From Shimia sagamensis (lineage in GTDB: Bacteria > Pseudomonadota > Alphaproteobacteria > Rhodobacterales > Rhodobacteraceae): a stretch of 64,000 bases of DNA. Positions 47,414 through 57,213 of this stretch are shown piece by piece (the first letter of the stretch is position 1; each line of letters starts with the position of its first letter). The notes under the pieces were generated by a model. That model was not told the DNA's origin. It made no database searches and was given only the letters and a program-made list of their open reading frames with translations. The position numbers and the translations under genes are program-made. The DNA is taken from contig NZ_FXTY01000001.1 of NCBI RefSeq assembly GCF_900182745.1, positions 868,001-932,000 of the forward strand. Reading direction: 5' to 3'.

Positions 47414-47460
47414 AAAAAAGGCTGGCGCTCAATGCAGAGTGCCAGCCATTTTTTGTTTTT
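47414..47460. terminator. bidirectional terminator between lipoprotein gene and gyrB
   Basis: GGCTGGC..CTC - AATGC - GAG..GCCAGCC stem (47420-47447) flanked by A6 on the left and a T-rich tract on the right, so it can end transcripts from both convergent genes. Confidence 0.9.
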
Positions 47461-47469
47461 CGGTTCTAC

Positions 47470-49887
<2,418 letters not shown>

Positions 49888-49981
49888 TCATGTCGCCCTT
49901 TTTCATTTCCGAAATTTATATCGGGTTTGGGCAGGGATGTCACGTGAATGACGTGTATTTTTGTGATCTCGTGTGGGGCTG

Positions 49982-51103
49982 TCAGTGGGCGATCGACAGG
50001 CTGGAAATTCCTGCCTCATCGGTGACTTCGACATATTGCGCACGGTCACCCAAAGCCTCAAAAAGACCCGCTTCCGTTCCGGTCATCCAGGCCTGTGCCC
50101 CAAGTGCGCAAATCTCGTCATAAAGCGCGGCGCGGCGGTCCGGATCAAGGTGGGCGGCGACCTCATCCAGCAGAAGGATGGGTGCCGCGCCAATATCCTC
50201 TTTAAGTGCGCGAGCATTGGCCAAGATCAGCGACACCAGCAGCGCTTTTTGCTCGCCGGTGGAGCAATCTTTGGCGGGCACTGCTTTTTCGCGGTAGGTG
50301 CCAATCATGTCGGTGCGGTGCGGTCCAACCAGGGTGCGACCGGCCGCAATGTCACGAAAACGGCTTTCGGCGAGCGCGTCACGCAGATCAGCTTCAGTGT
50401 GAGGCATCGACCCTTCGGATTGGATCAACTCCAACTCTGCTACGGGAAAGGCAGTCTGCGCCGCCGCCTGCGCATCCAACAGCCGCTCCACACTGGCCTC
50501 GCGGGCCTGATGTAGCCGCGCGCCCGCTTCCGCCATCTGACGTTCTAGTGCGACGTACCAATGGGCATCGCTGATTTGGTCTTTCAGTAGGCGATTGCGC
50601 TCTCGCATGGCCTTCTCATAGGCCAGTGAGGCGTCGGCGTGTTCGGGGTAGAAGCTGAGTGTCATGCGGTCGAGAAACCGCCGTCGTCCCTCCGCGCCCT
50701 CAATCCACAGCCGGTCCATTGCCGGGATCAACCAAAGCACCCGCGCCACGCGGCCCAGTTGCACCTGCGGCGCAGCTTTGCTGTCGATTTGTACCTGTCG
50801 CGCGCCGCCGTTTTCGGAGCGGACCTCAATTTCGAAGGTCTGGGTGCTGGCCTGCAACAGGCCGGAGAGCTTCCAGCCAATGGCCTCCGGGCGCCGGGTC
50901 ATCTCCTCTGCGCTGGCGCGGCGAATGCCCCGTCCAGGCGAAAACAGAGACACCGCTTCAAGAATGTTGGTCTTACCTGCGCCATTGGGTCCAAACAACG
51001 CCACAGGACGCGCATCACAGGTGAGCGCACCCTTCTTGTGGGATCGAAAATGAGACAGGCTCAGGGTTTTCAGAAACAGCTCAGACACAGGCCCGGCATT
51101 CAC
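49982..51103 (-). CDS. recF: DNA replication and repair protein RecF
   Basis: A 373-residue SMC-like ATPase that loads RecA at gaps with RecO and RecR. Walker A ALFGPNGAGKTNILEAV near residue 35; signature CSTGEQKALLVSLILANA; Walker B APILLLDEVAAHLDPDRR. The start is a GTG (51103), the only in-frame initiation codon before the conserved LFLKTLSLSHFRSH. It lies 41 bp after dnaN. Confidence 0.96.
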   Translation of the reverse strand: MNAGPVSELFLKTLSLSHFRSHKKGALTCDARPVALFGPNGAGKTNILEAVSLFSPGRGIRRASAEEMTRRPEAIGWKLSGLLQASTQTFEIEVRSENGGARQVQIDSKAAPQVQLGRVARVLWLIPAMDRLWIEGAEGRRRFLDRMTLSFYPEHADASLAYEKAMRERNRLLKDQISDAHWYVALERQMAEAGARLHQAREASVERLLDAQAAAQTAFPVAELELIQSEGSMPHTEADLRDALAESRFRDIAAGRTLVGPHRTDMIGTYREKAVPAKDCSTGEQKALLVSLILANARALKEDIGAAPILLLDEVAAHLDPDRRAALYDEICALGAQAWMTGTEAGLFEALGDRAQYVEVTDEAGISSLSIAH

Positions 51104-51144
51104 TTTCTACAACTATCCCCGCCGGAGGCATCCGCGTCAGCGGA

Positions 51145-52263
51145 TTATACCCGCATCGGCATCACAACGTAGACAGCAGAGGTGTCGCCACCTTCACGCA
51201 TCAGGGTTGGGTCGCCTGCGGAGTTGAACATGAACACGGCATTTTCACGGTCCACCTGGCTGGCGATTTCCAGCAGGTATTTGGCATTAAAGCCAATTTC
51301 CAGACGCTCGTCATTGTATGCCACAACCAGTTCTTCTTCCGCAGCGCCACTGTCTGGTGAGTTCACCGACAGCACCAAACGGTCTTCGTCGAGCTGCAGT
51401 TTCACCGCACGAGAGCGTTCCGAGGAGACGGTGGCCACACGGTCTACCGCTTTGGCGAATTCAGACGCATCCACTTCCAACTTACGGGTGTTGCCCTGCG
51501 GGATCACCCGCGTGTAGTCGGGGAAGGTGCCATCGATCACTTTGGAGGTCAGGGTGATGCTGGGGGTGGCAAAGCGCACTTTGGTTTCGCTGACGGACAC
51601 GGCAATTTCCATATCGTCGTCGTCCAGAAGCTTGCGCAGCTCACCCACTGTTTTGCGGGGTACAATCACACCGGGCATGTCCGATGCACTCGCCGGCAGG
51701 TCAGTGTCGATGCGGGCCAGACGGTGTCCGTCGGTGGCAACCGCACGCAGCACTTTGCCGTCTTCGCCGTCGGACACATGCAGGTAGACACCGTTCAGGT
51801 AGTAGCGGGTCTCTTCGGTGGAGATCGCAAATTTGGCTTTGTCAAACAAACGGCGCAGGGCCGGGGCCGGGGCCGAGAAGTTGGACGAGTATTCGGAAGA
51901 GGCCATCACCGGGAAATCTTCACGCGGCAAGGTCGCTAGTGAGAAGTTTGAGCGGCCCGCTTCAACGGTCAGACGGCCAGCGGCGCTGTCATCGGTGAGG
52001 GTCACAAGCGCGCCATCCGGCAGTTTGCGAACAATTTCGTGCAAGGTGGTGGCGGCCACGGTGGTGGCGCCGGCGCGTTCCACCATCGCGTTGGCCTTAT
52101 CAACCACTTCAATGTCCAAATCCGTGGCGCGGAACTGTACGGTGTCGCCTTCGGCTTCAATCAGCACGTTGGCGAGGATTGGAATGGTGTTGCGGCGTTC
52201 CACAACCGATTGCGCTTGGCTCACTGCTTTGAGCAGCACGGCGCGTTCAATACTGATTTTCAT
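51145..52263 (-). CDS. dnaN: DNA polymerase III sliding clamp (beta subunit)
   Basis: A 372-residue clamp. The ATG at 52263 (MKISIERAVLLKAVSQAQSVVERRNTIPILANVLI) has GGAGGGTGATGGG upstream and agrees with the family start; the frame is open 43 codons further but without family sequence. Three clamp domains, ending in the conserved PTLMREGGDTSAVYVVMPMRV. Confers processivity on the replicase. Confidence 0.98.
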   Translation of the reverse strand: MKISIERAVLLKAVSQAQSVVERRNTIPILANVLIEAEGDTVQFRATDLDIEVVDKANAMVERAGATTVAATTLHEIVRKLPDGALVTLTDDSAAGRLTVEAGRSNFSLATLPREDFPVMASSEYSSNFSAPAPALRRLFDKAKFAISTEETRYYLNGVYLHVSDGEDGKVLRAVATDGHRLARIDTDLPASASDMPGVIVPRKTVGELRKLLDDDDMEIAVSVSETKVRFATPSITLTSKVIDGTFPDYTRVIPQGNTRKLEVDASEFAKAVDRVATVSSERSRAVKLQLDEDRLVLSVNSPDSGAAEEELVVAYNDERLEIGFNAKYLLEIASQVDRENAVFMFNSAGDPTLMREGGDTSAVYVVMPMRV

Positions 52264-52380
52264 CCCATCACCCTCCGATAGCCGGGACAGGCACCTTAAC
52301 GAGGTGGTCTCACGGCACAAGTCTTTTCCTAGGTTTGTCTGTGAAGTCGCAGGGAGCGTCAAGCGCCAAGCGGCCAAAAG

Positions 52381-52411
52381 AAAACACCGCACCCAGAGGG
52401 CGCGGTGTTTT
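52381..52411 (-). terminator. terminator after dnaA
   Basis: AAAACACCGC - 11 nt - GCGGTGTTTT with 10-bp arms and an inner CCC/GGG. It lies 25 bp beyond the dnaA stop; on the minus strand the stem is followed by CTTTTGG. It separates dnaA from dnaN, so dnaN likely has its own promoter. Confidence 0.75.
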
Positions 52412-52435
52412 GGTCAAATGTGTGACCGGAAACAC

Positions 52436-53812
52436 TCAGGCTTCAAGCGTACGGCGCAGCAATTCCAGATCTTCGGCGATTTGCCCATCTGACGTGCGCA
52501 GCTCTTCGATGCGGCGCACACCGTGCATCACTGTGGTGTGGTCACGGCCGCCAAACCGTCGGCCAATTTCCGGCAGTGAGCGCGAAGTCAGCTTCTTGCA
52601 AAGATACATCGCCACCTGACGAGGGCGGGCAAAAGTGCGCACACGTTTGGGTCCTATCATGTCGGACAGGCGGATGTTGTAATGCTCAGCCACTTTGCGC
52701 TGGATCTCCTCGACGGAGACCTTGCGCTCGGAAGCGCGCAACACGTCGGACAGACAGTCTTGGGTGAGCTCCATGGTGATCTCACGACCCACCAGAGAAG
52801 CGAAGGCAAACAGACGGGTCAGCGCGCCTTCGAGCACACGCACGTTGGTGGAGATGCGGTGGGCCAGAAATTCCAACACGCCATCTTGCAATTGCAGCTC
52901 TGGGTATTGCGCGCGGTAGGTGTCAACTTTGGTCTGCAGAATGCCGAGACGCAGCTCATAGTCAGTTGGATGCAGGTCCACCACCAGACCACATTGCAGG
53001 CGGCTTTTGATGCGGTCTTCGAGGTCTTTGATCTCACCTGGCGCACGGTCGGCTGAGATGATGATCTGTTTGTTTTGATCCACCAGGGCGTTGAAGGTGT
53101 GGAAAAACTCTTCTTGAGTGCTGTCTTTGCCCGCAATGAACTGCACATCGTCCACCATAAGCACATCCACGGAGCGGAACAGCTCTTTGAAGTCCATCAT
53201 CTTGCGATCGCGCAGAGCTTGCACAAAGCGGTACATAAATTGTTCGGCAGAGAGATACAGGACGTTAAGATCAGGGCGCTGCGCCTGTAGTTCCCAGGCA
53301 ATCGCGTGCATCAGGTGGGTTTTCCCAAGACCCACACCACCATACAAAAACAGCGGGTTGAACGTGACCGGGCCACCTTCGCCGACACGGCGCGCGGCGG
53401 CATTGGCCAATTCGTTAGGCTTGCCCACAACAAAGCTGTCAAACGTAAACCGCGCATCCAAAGGCGCGCCGGTCATGCCCATGTCCGCGCTGTCGGAGGC
53501 AGCGGCAACACCTGCGGCTGTGCTGGTCTTTTTCATTGAGGCTGCTGGGGCCGGACGCGTGGCAGGCGTCTTGGCCCCAACTTTGAACTGCATACGCTGC
53601 ACGTCCGCACCATTCTGGGTCATCTGATGCAAAATCAGATCGCCATAATTTTGCGACACGTAGTTGCCGATAAAATTGGTCGGCACATGAAAGGTGGCCA
53701 CACCATCTTTCAGCTCTGAAAAATTGACGGGCTCAATCCAGGTTTTGAAATTATTCTGACCCACAGTTTTGAGTAGGTCTTGTTGGATGGTGCCCCAAGT
53801 GTCGTCAGTCAT
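52436..53812 (-). CDS. dnaA: chromosomal replication initiator DnaA
   Basis: A 458-residue AAA+ initiator. ATG at 53812 (MTDDTWGTIQQDLLKTVG) matches the family start; the frame extends upstream without homology. Domain I is about 1-80, a linker 85-120, AAA+ about 120-330 with GGVGLGKTHLMHAI (Walker A) and VLMVDDVQFIAGK (Walker B). Domain IV is the helix-turn-helix with RPRQVAMYLCKKLTSRSLPEIGRRFGGRDHTTVMHG, which binds DnaA boxes. First gene of the replication block; nth is divergent across a 731-bp gap. Confidence 0.98.
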   Translation of the reverse strand: MTDDTWGTIQQDLLKTVGQNNFKTWIEPVNFSELKDGVATFHVPTNFIGNYVSQNYGDLILHQMTQNGADVQRMQFKVGAKTPATRPAPAASMKKTSTAAGVAAASDSADMGMTGAPLDARFTFDSFVVGKPNELANAAARRVGEGGPVTFNPLFLYGGVGLGKTHLMHAIAWELQAQRPDLNVLYLSAEQFMYRFVQALRDRKMMDFKELFRSVDVLMVDDVQFIAGKDSTQEEFFHTFNALVDQNKQIIISADRAPGEIKDLEDRIKSRLQCGLVVDLHPTDYELRLGILQTKVDTYRAQYPELQLQDGVLEFLAHRISTNVRVLEGALTRLFAFASLVGREITMELTQDCLSDVLRASERKVSVEEIQRKVAEHYNIRLSDMIGPKRVRTFARPRQVAMYLCKKLTSRSLPEIGRRFGGRDHTTVMHGVRRIEELRTSDGQIAEDLELLRRTLEA

Positions 53813-54543
53813 CTGTCCCCGTTTTCCTTCACACGTCTTTTGTGCCGAGCTGGGCCCGGTCTCTGCCTTTGTTTTGTGACACATTTGTGCCTTAGGGGCC
53901 GCTAAAAGCCCAAGCAGCTTCAGGCAAAACACAACCATGCCGGAGGTCCCTATTCTCCGGTTGCGTCTTGTCATCGGCGCGCAGATGCGCTGCTTTGTGG
54001 AACAGGTGAACACCCCGGAAACCATGGCAACCGCACCCCCAAAAGCGCGGCTGTCTCAGTCACCCAGTATGGCAAAGCCACCGTGTGTCGGTGTCTGTCC
54101 CCCCCAAGGCGAAATGAATCGCTGCAAGAACCTAACAAGCTGACGCCAAATCCGGCAACTGAACTTCGATCTTGACTCAGGCATTCATCAAAAAGAATCT
54201 ATCCACAGGATGCTAAGATCATGTATTTAAAGGATATAGCCAAAAAATTTGATCCATTCTAAGCTGAGCCACGCACATGGTTATCCCCGGCCGTCCTTGA
54301 CGCGAAAACCGTCCGGAGTCGTCCCTAAAACCCCGATTTTGTCTGCCTTTTGCGCAGGGTGGCAACATCTGGTTGTTGCGCGGCGGCCACATCTCCGCAG
54401 CTGTTGAGGTGGGCGACCAAAAGGAATCGCTGATGATTTTGCGCGACTCACTCGTGCAGCACTAAGCGCCACGTTGTGTCTGGCGCGTGATGGCCCACAA
54501 CGGCCCCTTGCTTGCAACACCCGCTCCGTGCATTAACAGCGCG
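53813..54543. other. long non-coding region upstream of dnaA (possible oriC or dnaA control region)
   Basis: 731 bp with no gene that I can support. An AT-rich stretch lies at about 54185-54262. CTATCCACA (54199-54207) is one base from the DnaA-box consensus TTATCCACA; GTTATCCCC at 54280-54288 is weaker. Six GANTC sites fall at 54116, 54174, 54195, 54316, 54424 and 54445, far denser than chance. The rpsT gene often found before dnaA in this group is absent. It must carry the dnaA and nth promoters; whether it is an origin is uncertain. Confidence 0.5.
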
Positions 54544-55188
54544 ATGGCAAAGCAACTTGATTATCATACCATCCGGGAGATCTTCACCCGGTTTGAGGCC
54601 GCCGAAGCCGAACCTGTAGGCGAACTCGATCACGTCAACGTCTATACGTTGGTGGTGGCCGTGGCGCTGTCGGCTCAGGCGACCGACGTTGGCGTGAACC
54701 GGGCCACCAAAGAGCTGTTTAAAATTGCCGACACGCCGCAAAAGATGCTGGATCTTGGCGAAGAGGCTGTGATTGAGCACATCAAGACCATTGGCCTCTA
54801 CCGCAACAAAGCCAAAAACGTGATCAAGCTCAGCCGCATCCTGGTGGAAGAGTACGGCGGTGAGGTGCCCAATTCCCGTGCAGCGCTGGAAAGCCTACCG
54901 GGCGTGGGGCGTAAAACCGCAAATGTGGTGCTGAACATGTGGTGGCGCTATCCGGCGCAGGCCGTGGACACGCATATTTTTCGCTTTGGCAACCGCTCTG
55001 GCGTGTGTCCCGGCAAAGATGTGGTGGCGGTTGAACGCGCCATCGAAGACCAAATTCCCGTGGATTTCCAACTCCACGCCCATCACTGGATGATCCTGCA
55101 CGGCCGCTATGTGTGCAAGGCGCGCAAGCCTCTGTGTGGCACCTGCCTCATCCGCGATCTCTGCCTATTTGAGGAAAAAAACCTATGA
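54544..55188 (+). CDS. nth: endonuclease III (DNA glycosylase/AP lyase)
   Basis: A 214-residue base-excision enzyme for oxidised pyrimidines. ATG at 54544 (MAKQLDYHTIREIF). Helix-hairpin-helix LPGVGRKTANVVLN with the catalytic Lys, VDTHIFRFGNR with the catalytic Asp, and the [4Fe-4S] cysteines C-X6-C-X2-C-X5-C at the C terminus (CKARKPLCGTCLIRDLC). Its stop overlaps the next start (ATGA). Confidence 0.97.
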   Translation: MAKQLDYHTIREIFTRFEAAEAEPVGELDHVNVYTLVVAVALSAQATDVGVNRATKELFKIADTPQKMLDLGEEAVIEHIKTIGLYRNKAKNVIKLSRILVEEYGGEVPNSRAALESLPGVGRKTANVVLNMWWRYPAQAVDTHIFRFGNRSGVCPGKDVVAVERAIEDQIPVDFQLHAHHWMILHGRYVCKARKPLCGTCLIRDLCLFEEKNL

Positions 55189-56171
55189 CCCAATACCAAG
55201 TGGTTGGCATCGGCAACGCCGTTGTGGATGTGATCAGCCAATCTGATGACAGCTTTCTGGACCTTATGGGCATTCAGAAAGGCATTATGCAGCTGGTTGA
55301 AAAAGAACGTGGCGAGATGCTCTATGCTGGCATGACCAACCGCAAACAGGCACCGGGTGGTTCGGTGGCCAACACCGTTGCGGGGCTTGGCGCGCTGGGC
55401 TTGTCGACCGCCTTTATTGGTCGGGTGCGGGATGATGCATTGGGCGAGTTTTATGCGCAGTCGATGCAGACGGAAGGCACCGATTTTGTGAACGTACCTG
55501 TGGCTGAGGGGGATCTGCCAACTTCACGCTCGATGATTTTTGTCTCTCCGGATGGCGAGCGCTCGATGAACACCTATTTGGGCATTTCTTCGGAGCTTGG
55601 TCCCGATGACGTCTCCGACGATGTCGCAGGACAGGCGCAGCTGTTGTTTCTGGAGGGCTACCTCTATGATAAACCCAAAGGAAAAGAGGCGTTTGAGCGG
55701 GCGGCAAAACTCTGTCGCGACGGTGGCGGCAAGGCTGGCATTGCGCTGTCCGATCCCTTCTGTGTTGAGCGTCACCGCGCTGATTTCCGCCGTTTGGTGA
55801 AAGAACTCGATTTTGTGATTGGCAATGAACACGAATGGGAAGCGTTGTATCAAACCGATTTGAGTTCGGCGTTGGAGCAAGCTGCGCAGGATGCCGGCAT
55901 GGTGGTCTGCACCCGCTCAGGACATGACGTGGTGTTGCTCAGTGGCGACGAAGAAGCCACCGTGGCTGTGAACGAAATTGTGCCCGTGGATGCCACCGGT
56001 GCCGGCGATCAATTTGCCTGTGGGTTCCTGTATGGTGTGGCCACTGGTCAGTCGCTGGAGGTGTCTGGCAAAATGGGCTGCATCGCGGCCGCAGAGGTGA
56101 TCAGCCATTATGGTGCGCGCCCTGAAGCGGACATCAAAGCCTTGTTTCAAAAAGCTGGTCTGATTGGCTAA
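55185..56171 (+). CDS. PfkB-family carbohydrate/nucleoside kinase (adenosine kinase-like)
   Basis: A 328-residue ribokinase-fold kinase. N-terminal GIGNAVVDVIS and the GGSVANTVAGLGALG block (sugar binding), C-terminal VDATGAGDQFACGFLYG (catalytic Asp and anion hole). This sequence type is usually annotated adenosine kinase in alphaproteobacteria; ribokinase-like specificity is possible. Four-base overlap with nth, so they are co-translated, though no functional link is evident. Confidence 0.9.
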   Translation: MTQYQVVGIGNAVVDVISQSDDSFLDLMGIQKGIMQLVEKERGEMLYAGMTNRKQAPGGSVANTVAGLGALGLSTAFIGRVRDDALGEFYAQSMQTEGTDFVNVPVAEGDLPTSRSMIFVSPDGERSMNTYLGISSELGPDDVSDDVAGQAQLLFLEGYLYDKPKGKEAFERAAKLCRDGGGKAGIALSDPFCVERHRADFRRLVKELDFVIGNEHEWEALYQTDLSSALEQAAQDAGMVVCTRSGHDVVLLSGDEEATVAVNEIVPVDATGAGDQFACGFLYGVATGQSLEVSGKMGCIAAAEVISHYGARPEADIKALFQKAGLIG

Positions 56172-56208
56172 AGCGCCGCCGCTAACACCTGTGCCGGTGG
56201 CAACGGTC

Positions 56209-56232
56209 GGAGCCTCCGGCGGGGATATTTTG
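56209..56232. repeat. GC-rich intergenic motif followed by GATATTTT
   Basis: GGAGCCTCCGGCGGGGATAT and its continuation contain the short inverted repeat GGAG/CTCC. I recall very similar CTCCGGCGGGGATATTT words recurring after genes in Roseobacter genomes, which would make this a dispersed REP-like element. Only this copy is visible in the window. Confidence 0.35.
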
Positions 56233-56233
56233 C

Positions 56234-56322
56234 GAATGAGAAAACAAAAGGCACCCTGAACCCCGCCGGTCGACACTGCGCGATGCTTACGGGATGTCAG
56301 GGTGTCTTCTCATTCACGGCCA
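56234..56322. repeat. long two-part stem between convergent genes
   Basis: GAATGAGAA near 56234 pairs with TTCTCATTC near 56314, and CACCCTG near 56252 pairs with CAGGGTG near 56298. An asymmetric internal loop and a central segment of about 40 nt remain. It could be a structured RNA, a terminator remnant or a repeat element. Confidence 0.45.
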
Positions 56323-56365
56323 TCGGCTTCCCAGCCTGCTCCGCCAGAACATCTTAGCAACTTTT

Positions 56366-56384
56366 GGTTAAGTGCGTCTTAACC
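56366..56384. promoter_or_regulatory. CtrA-type site TTAA-N7-TTAA inside a palindrome
   Basis: GGTTAAG - TGCGT - CTTAACC is a perfect 7-bp-arm palindrome and contains TTAA (56368-56371), 7 nt, TTAA (56379-56382), the full recognition sequence of the alphaproteobacterial regulator CtrA. It lies between two convergent genes, not in front of a known gene. Confidence 0.5.
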
Positions 56385-56416
56385 CGCTTCTCATTCAAGC
56401 AATATCCCGGGGTGAA

Positions 56417-56452
56417 TTGGGCCTTTTGGCCCAAAAGGGGCTGGCCCCTTTT
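56417..56452 (-). terminator. tandem hairpin terminator after the TetR gene
   Basis: TTGGGCC-TTTT-GGCCCAA (56417-56434) next to AAAAGGGG-CTGG-CCCCTTTT (56433-56452). The second stem overlaps the last bases of the TetR stop codon and has A/T tails on both sides, so it can act for both convergent genes. Confidence 0.75.
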
Positions 56453-57071
56453 ACTGAAGAGACGCCACTGCCATATCTGCAAGCTGTACGCTGAGGTCTG
56501 TCACAAAAGCCTCAGGTTCATTGTCGCGCGGGCGATACCAGAACACCGGCGCATTGATCAGCAGCAGCAGCGATTGCAACGCGACGGAGACGTCTTGCGC
56601 ACGAAAACTGCCATCGTCCATGCCGGCCTGAAGCACCTGTCGAAACAGGCTTTCATAAGCTTTGCGTTCCAACTGGATCTGCGCAAACAGCTCTCGTTCA
56701 TGCGCCGTTGTCGATTTCTGCTGCACGCCGACATATGATTGAATGATCACCTTATGGTACGGCAGCGTGCGCAAGACCTCGGGTATGTGGGTCAGGATCA
56801 TGTTGCGTAGATTGTCGGCGGGGAGGGCGGTTGCCTGGACAACGGGCGGCACTTTTTGCAGCACAAAATCTGCCGCGCGCAAACACACTTCCGCCAACAA
56901 CGCGCCTTTGGAAGGGAAGTGATGGTAGATGCGCCCTTTGGTGGCACCAAGGTGGCGAGCCACATCGTCAATTGATGCTGCTTCCGCGCCAAGGGTCATA
57001 AACACCTCCGCCGCCGCATCCAAAATCTCGGCCTTTGAGGCACTCATCTTGGGTTTGGTGGGGTCTGACAT
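56451..57071 (-). CDS. TetR-family regulator of the acyl-CoA/transport gene set
   Basis: A 206-residue TetR repressor. HTH residues about 12-60: SKAEILDAAAEVFMTLGAEAASIDDVARHLGATKGRIYHHFPSKGAL in part. The C-terminal domain (about 85-200) would bind an acyl-CoA or similar ligand. It is divergent from the acyl-CoA dehydrogenase gene; the gap has a palindrome CATACT-CAGT-AGTATG typical of TetR operators. Hence it probably represses the downstream transport and oxidation genes. Confidence 0.92.
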   Translation of the reverse strand: MSDPTKPKMSASKAEILDAAAEVFMTLGAEAASIDDVARHLGATKGRIYHHFPSKGALLAEVCLRAADFVLQKVPPVVQATALPADNLRNMILTHIPEVLRTLPYHKVIIQSYVGVQQKSTTAHERELFAQIQLERKAYESLFRQVLQAGMDDGSFRAQDVSVALQSLLLLINAPVFWYRPRDNEPEAFVTDLSVQLADMAVASLQ

Positions 57072-57104
57072 GACGTCTTCTACCTCATGATGCGCCGACG
57101 GATG

Positions 57105-57131
57105 ACGTGACGTCGGGCGAAGACGTCACGT
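57105..57131. promoter_or_regulatory. 10-bp-arm inverted repeat in the TetR-dehydrogenase gap
   Basis: ACGTGACGTC (57105-57114), 7 nt, GACGTCACGT (57122-57131), a perfect dyad. A third TGACGTC word lies at the TetR start (57071-57077). It sits before the TTGACA at 57131-57136 and could be a second regulator site or the 5' UTR of the TetR mRNA. Confidence 0.5.
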
Positions 57132-57153
57132 TGACAGCATACTCAGTAGTATG
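57131..57153 (+). promoter_or_regulatory. -35 box and TetR operator candidate
   Basis: TTGACA (57131-57136) is followed one base later by the perfect palindrome CATACT-CAGT-AGTATG (57138-57153), which would occupy the promoter spacer. No clear -10 follows. A repressor bound there would block transcription of the acyl-CoA dehydrogenase gene and of tetR. Confidence 0.6.
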
Positions 57154-57213
57154 TTTGCCTGTGAGGTGCAACAACCAGCCATTTGGGTTGGTGGCTTGGG
57201 AGGGGCTGTTTGC

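Noticed and set aside
53937-54143. Possible small gene upstream of dnaA
   Set aside because: Pro/Arg/Cys-rich product without ribosome site or similarity to S20 or any known family; treated as non-coding.
54180-54290. Firm oriC annotation
   Set aside because: Only one near-consensus and one weak DnaA box were seen; kept as a possibility only.
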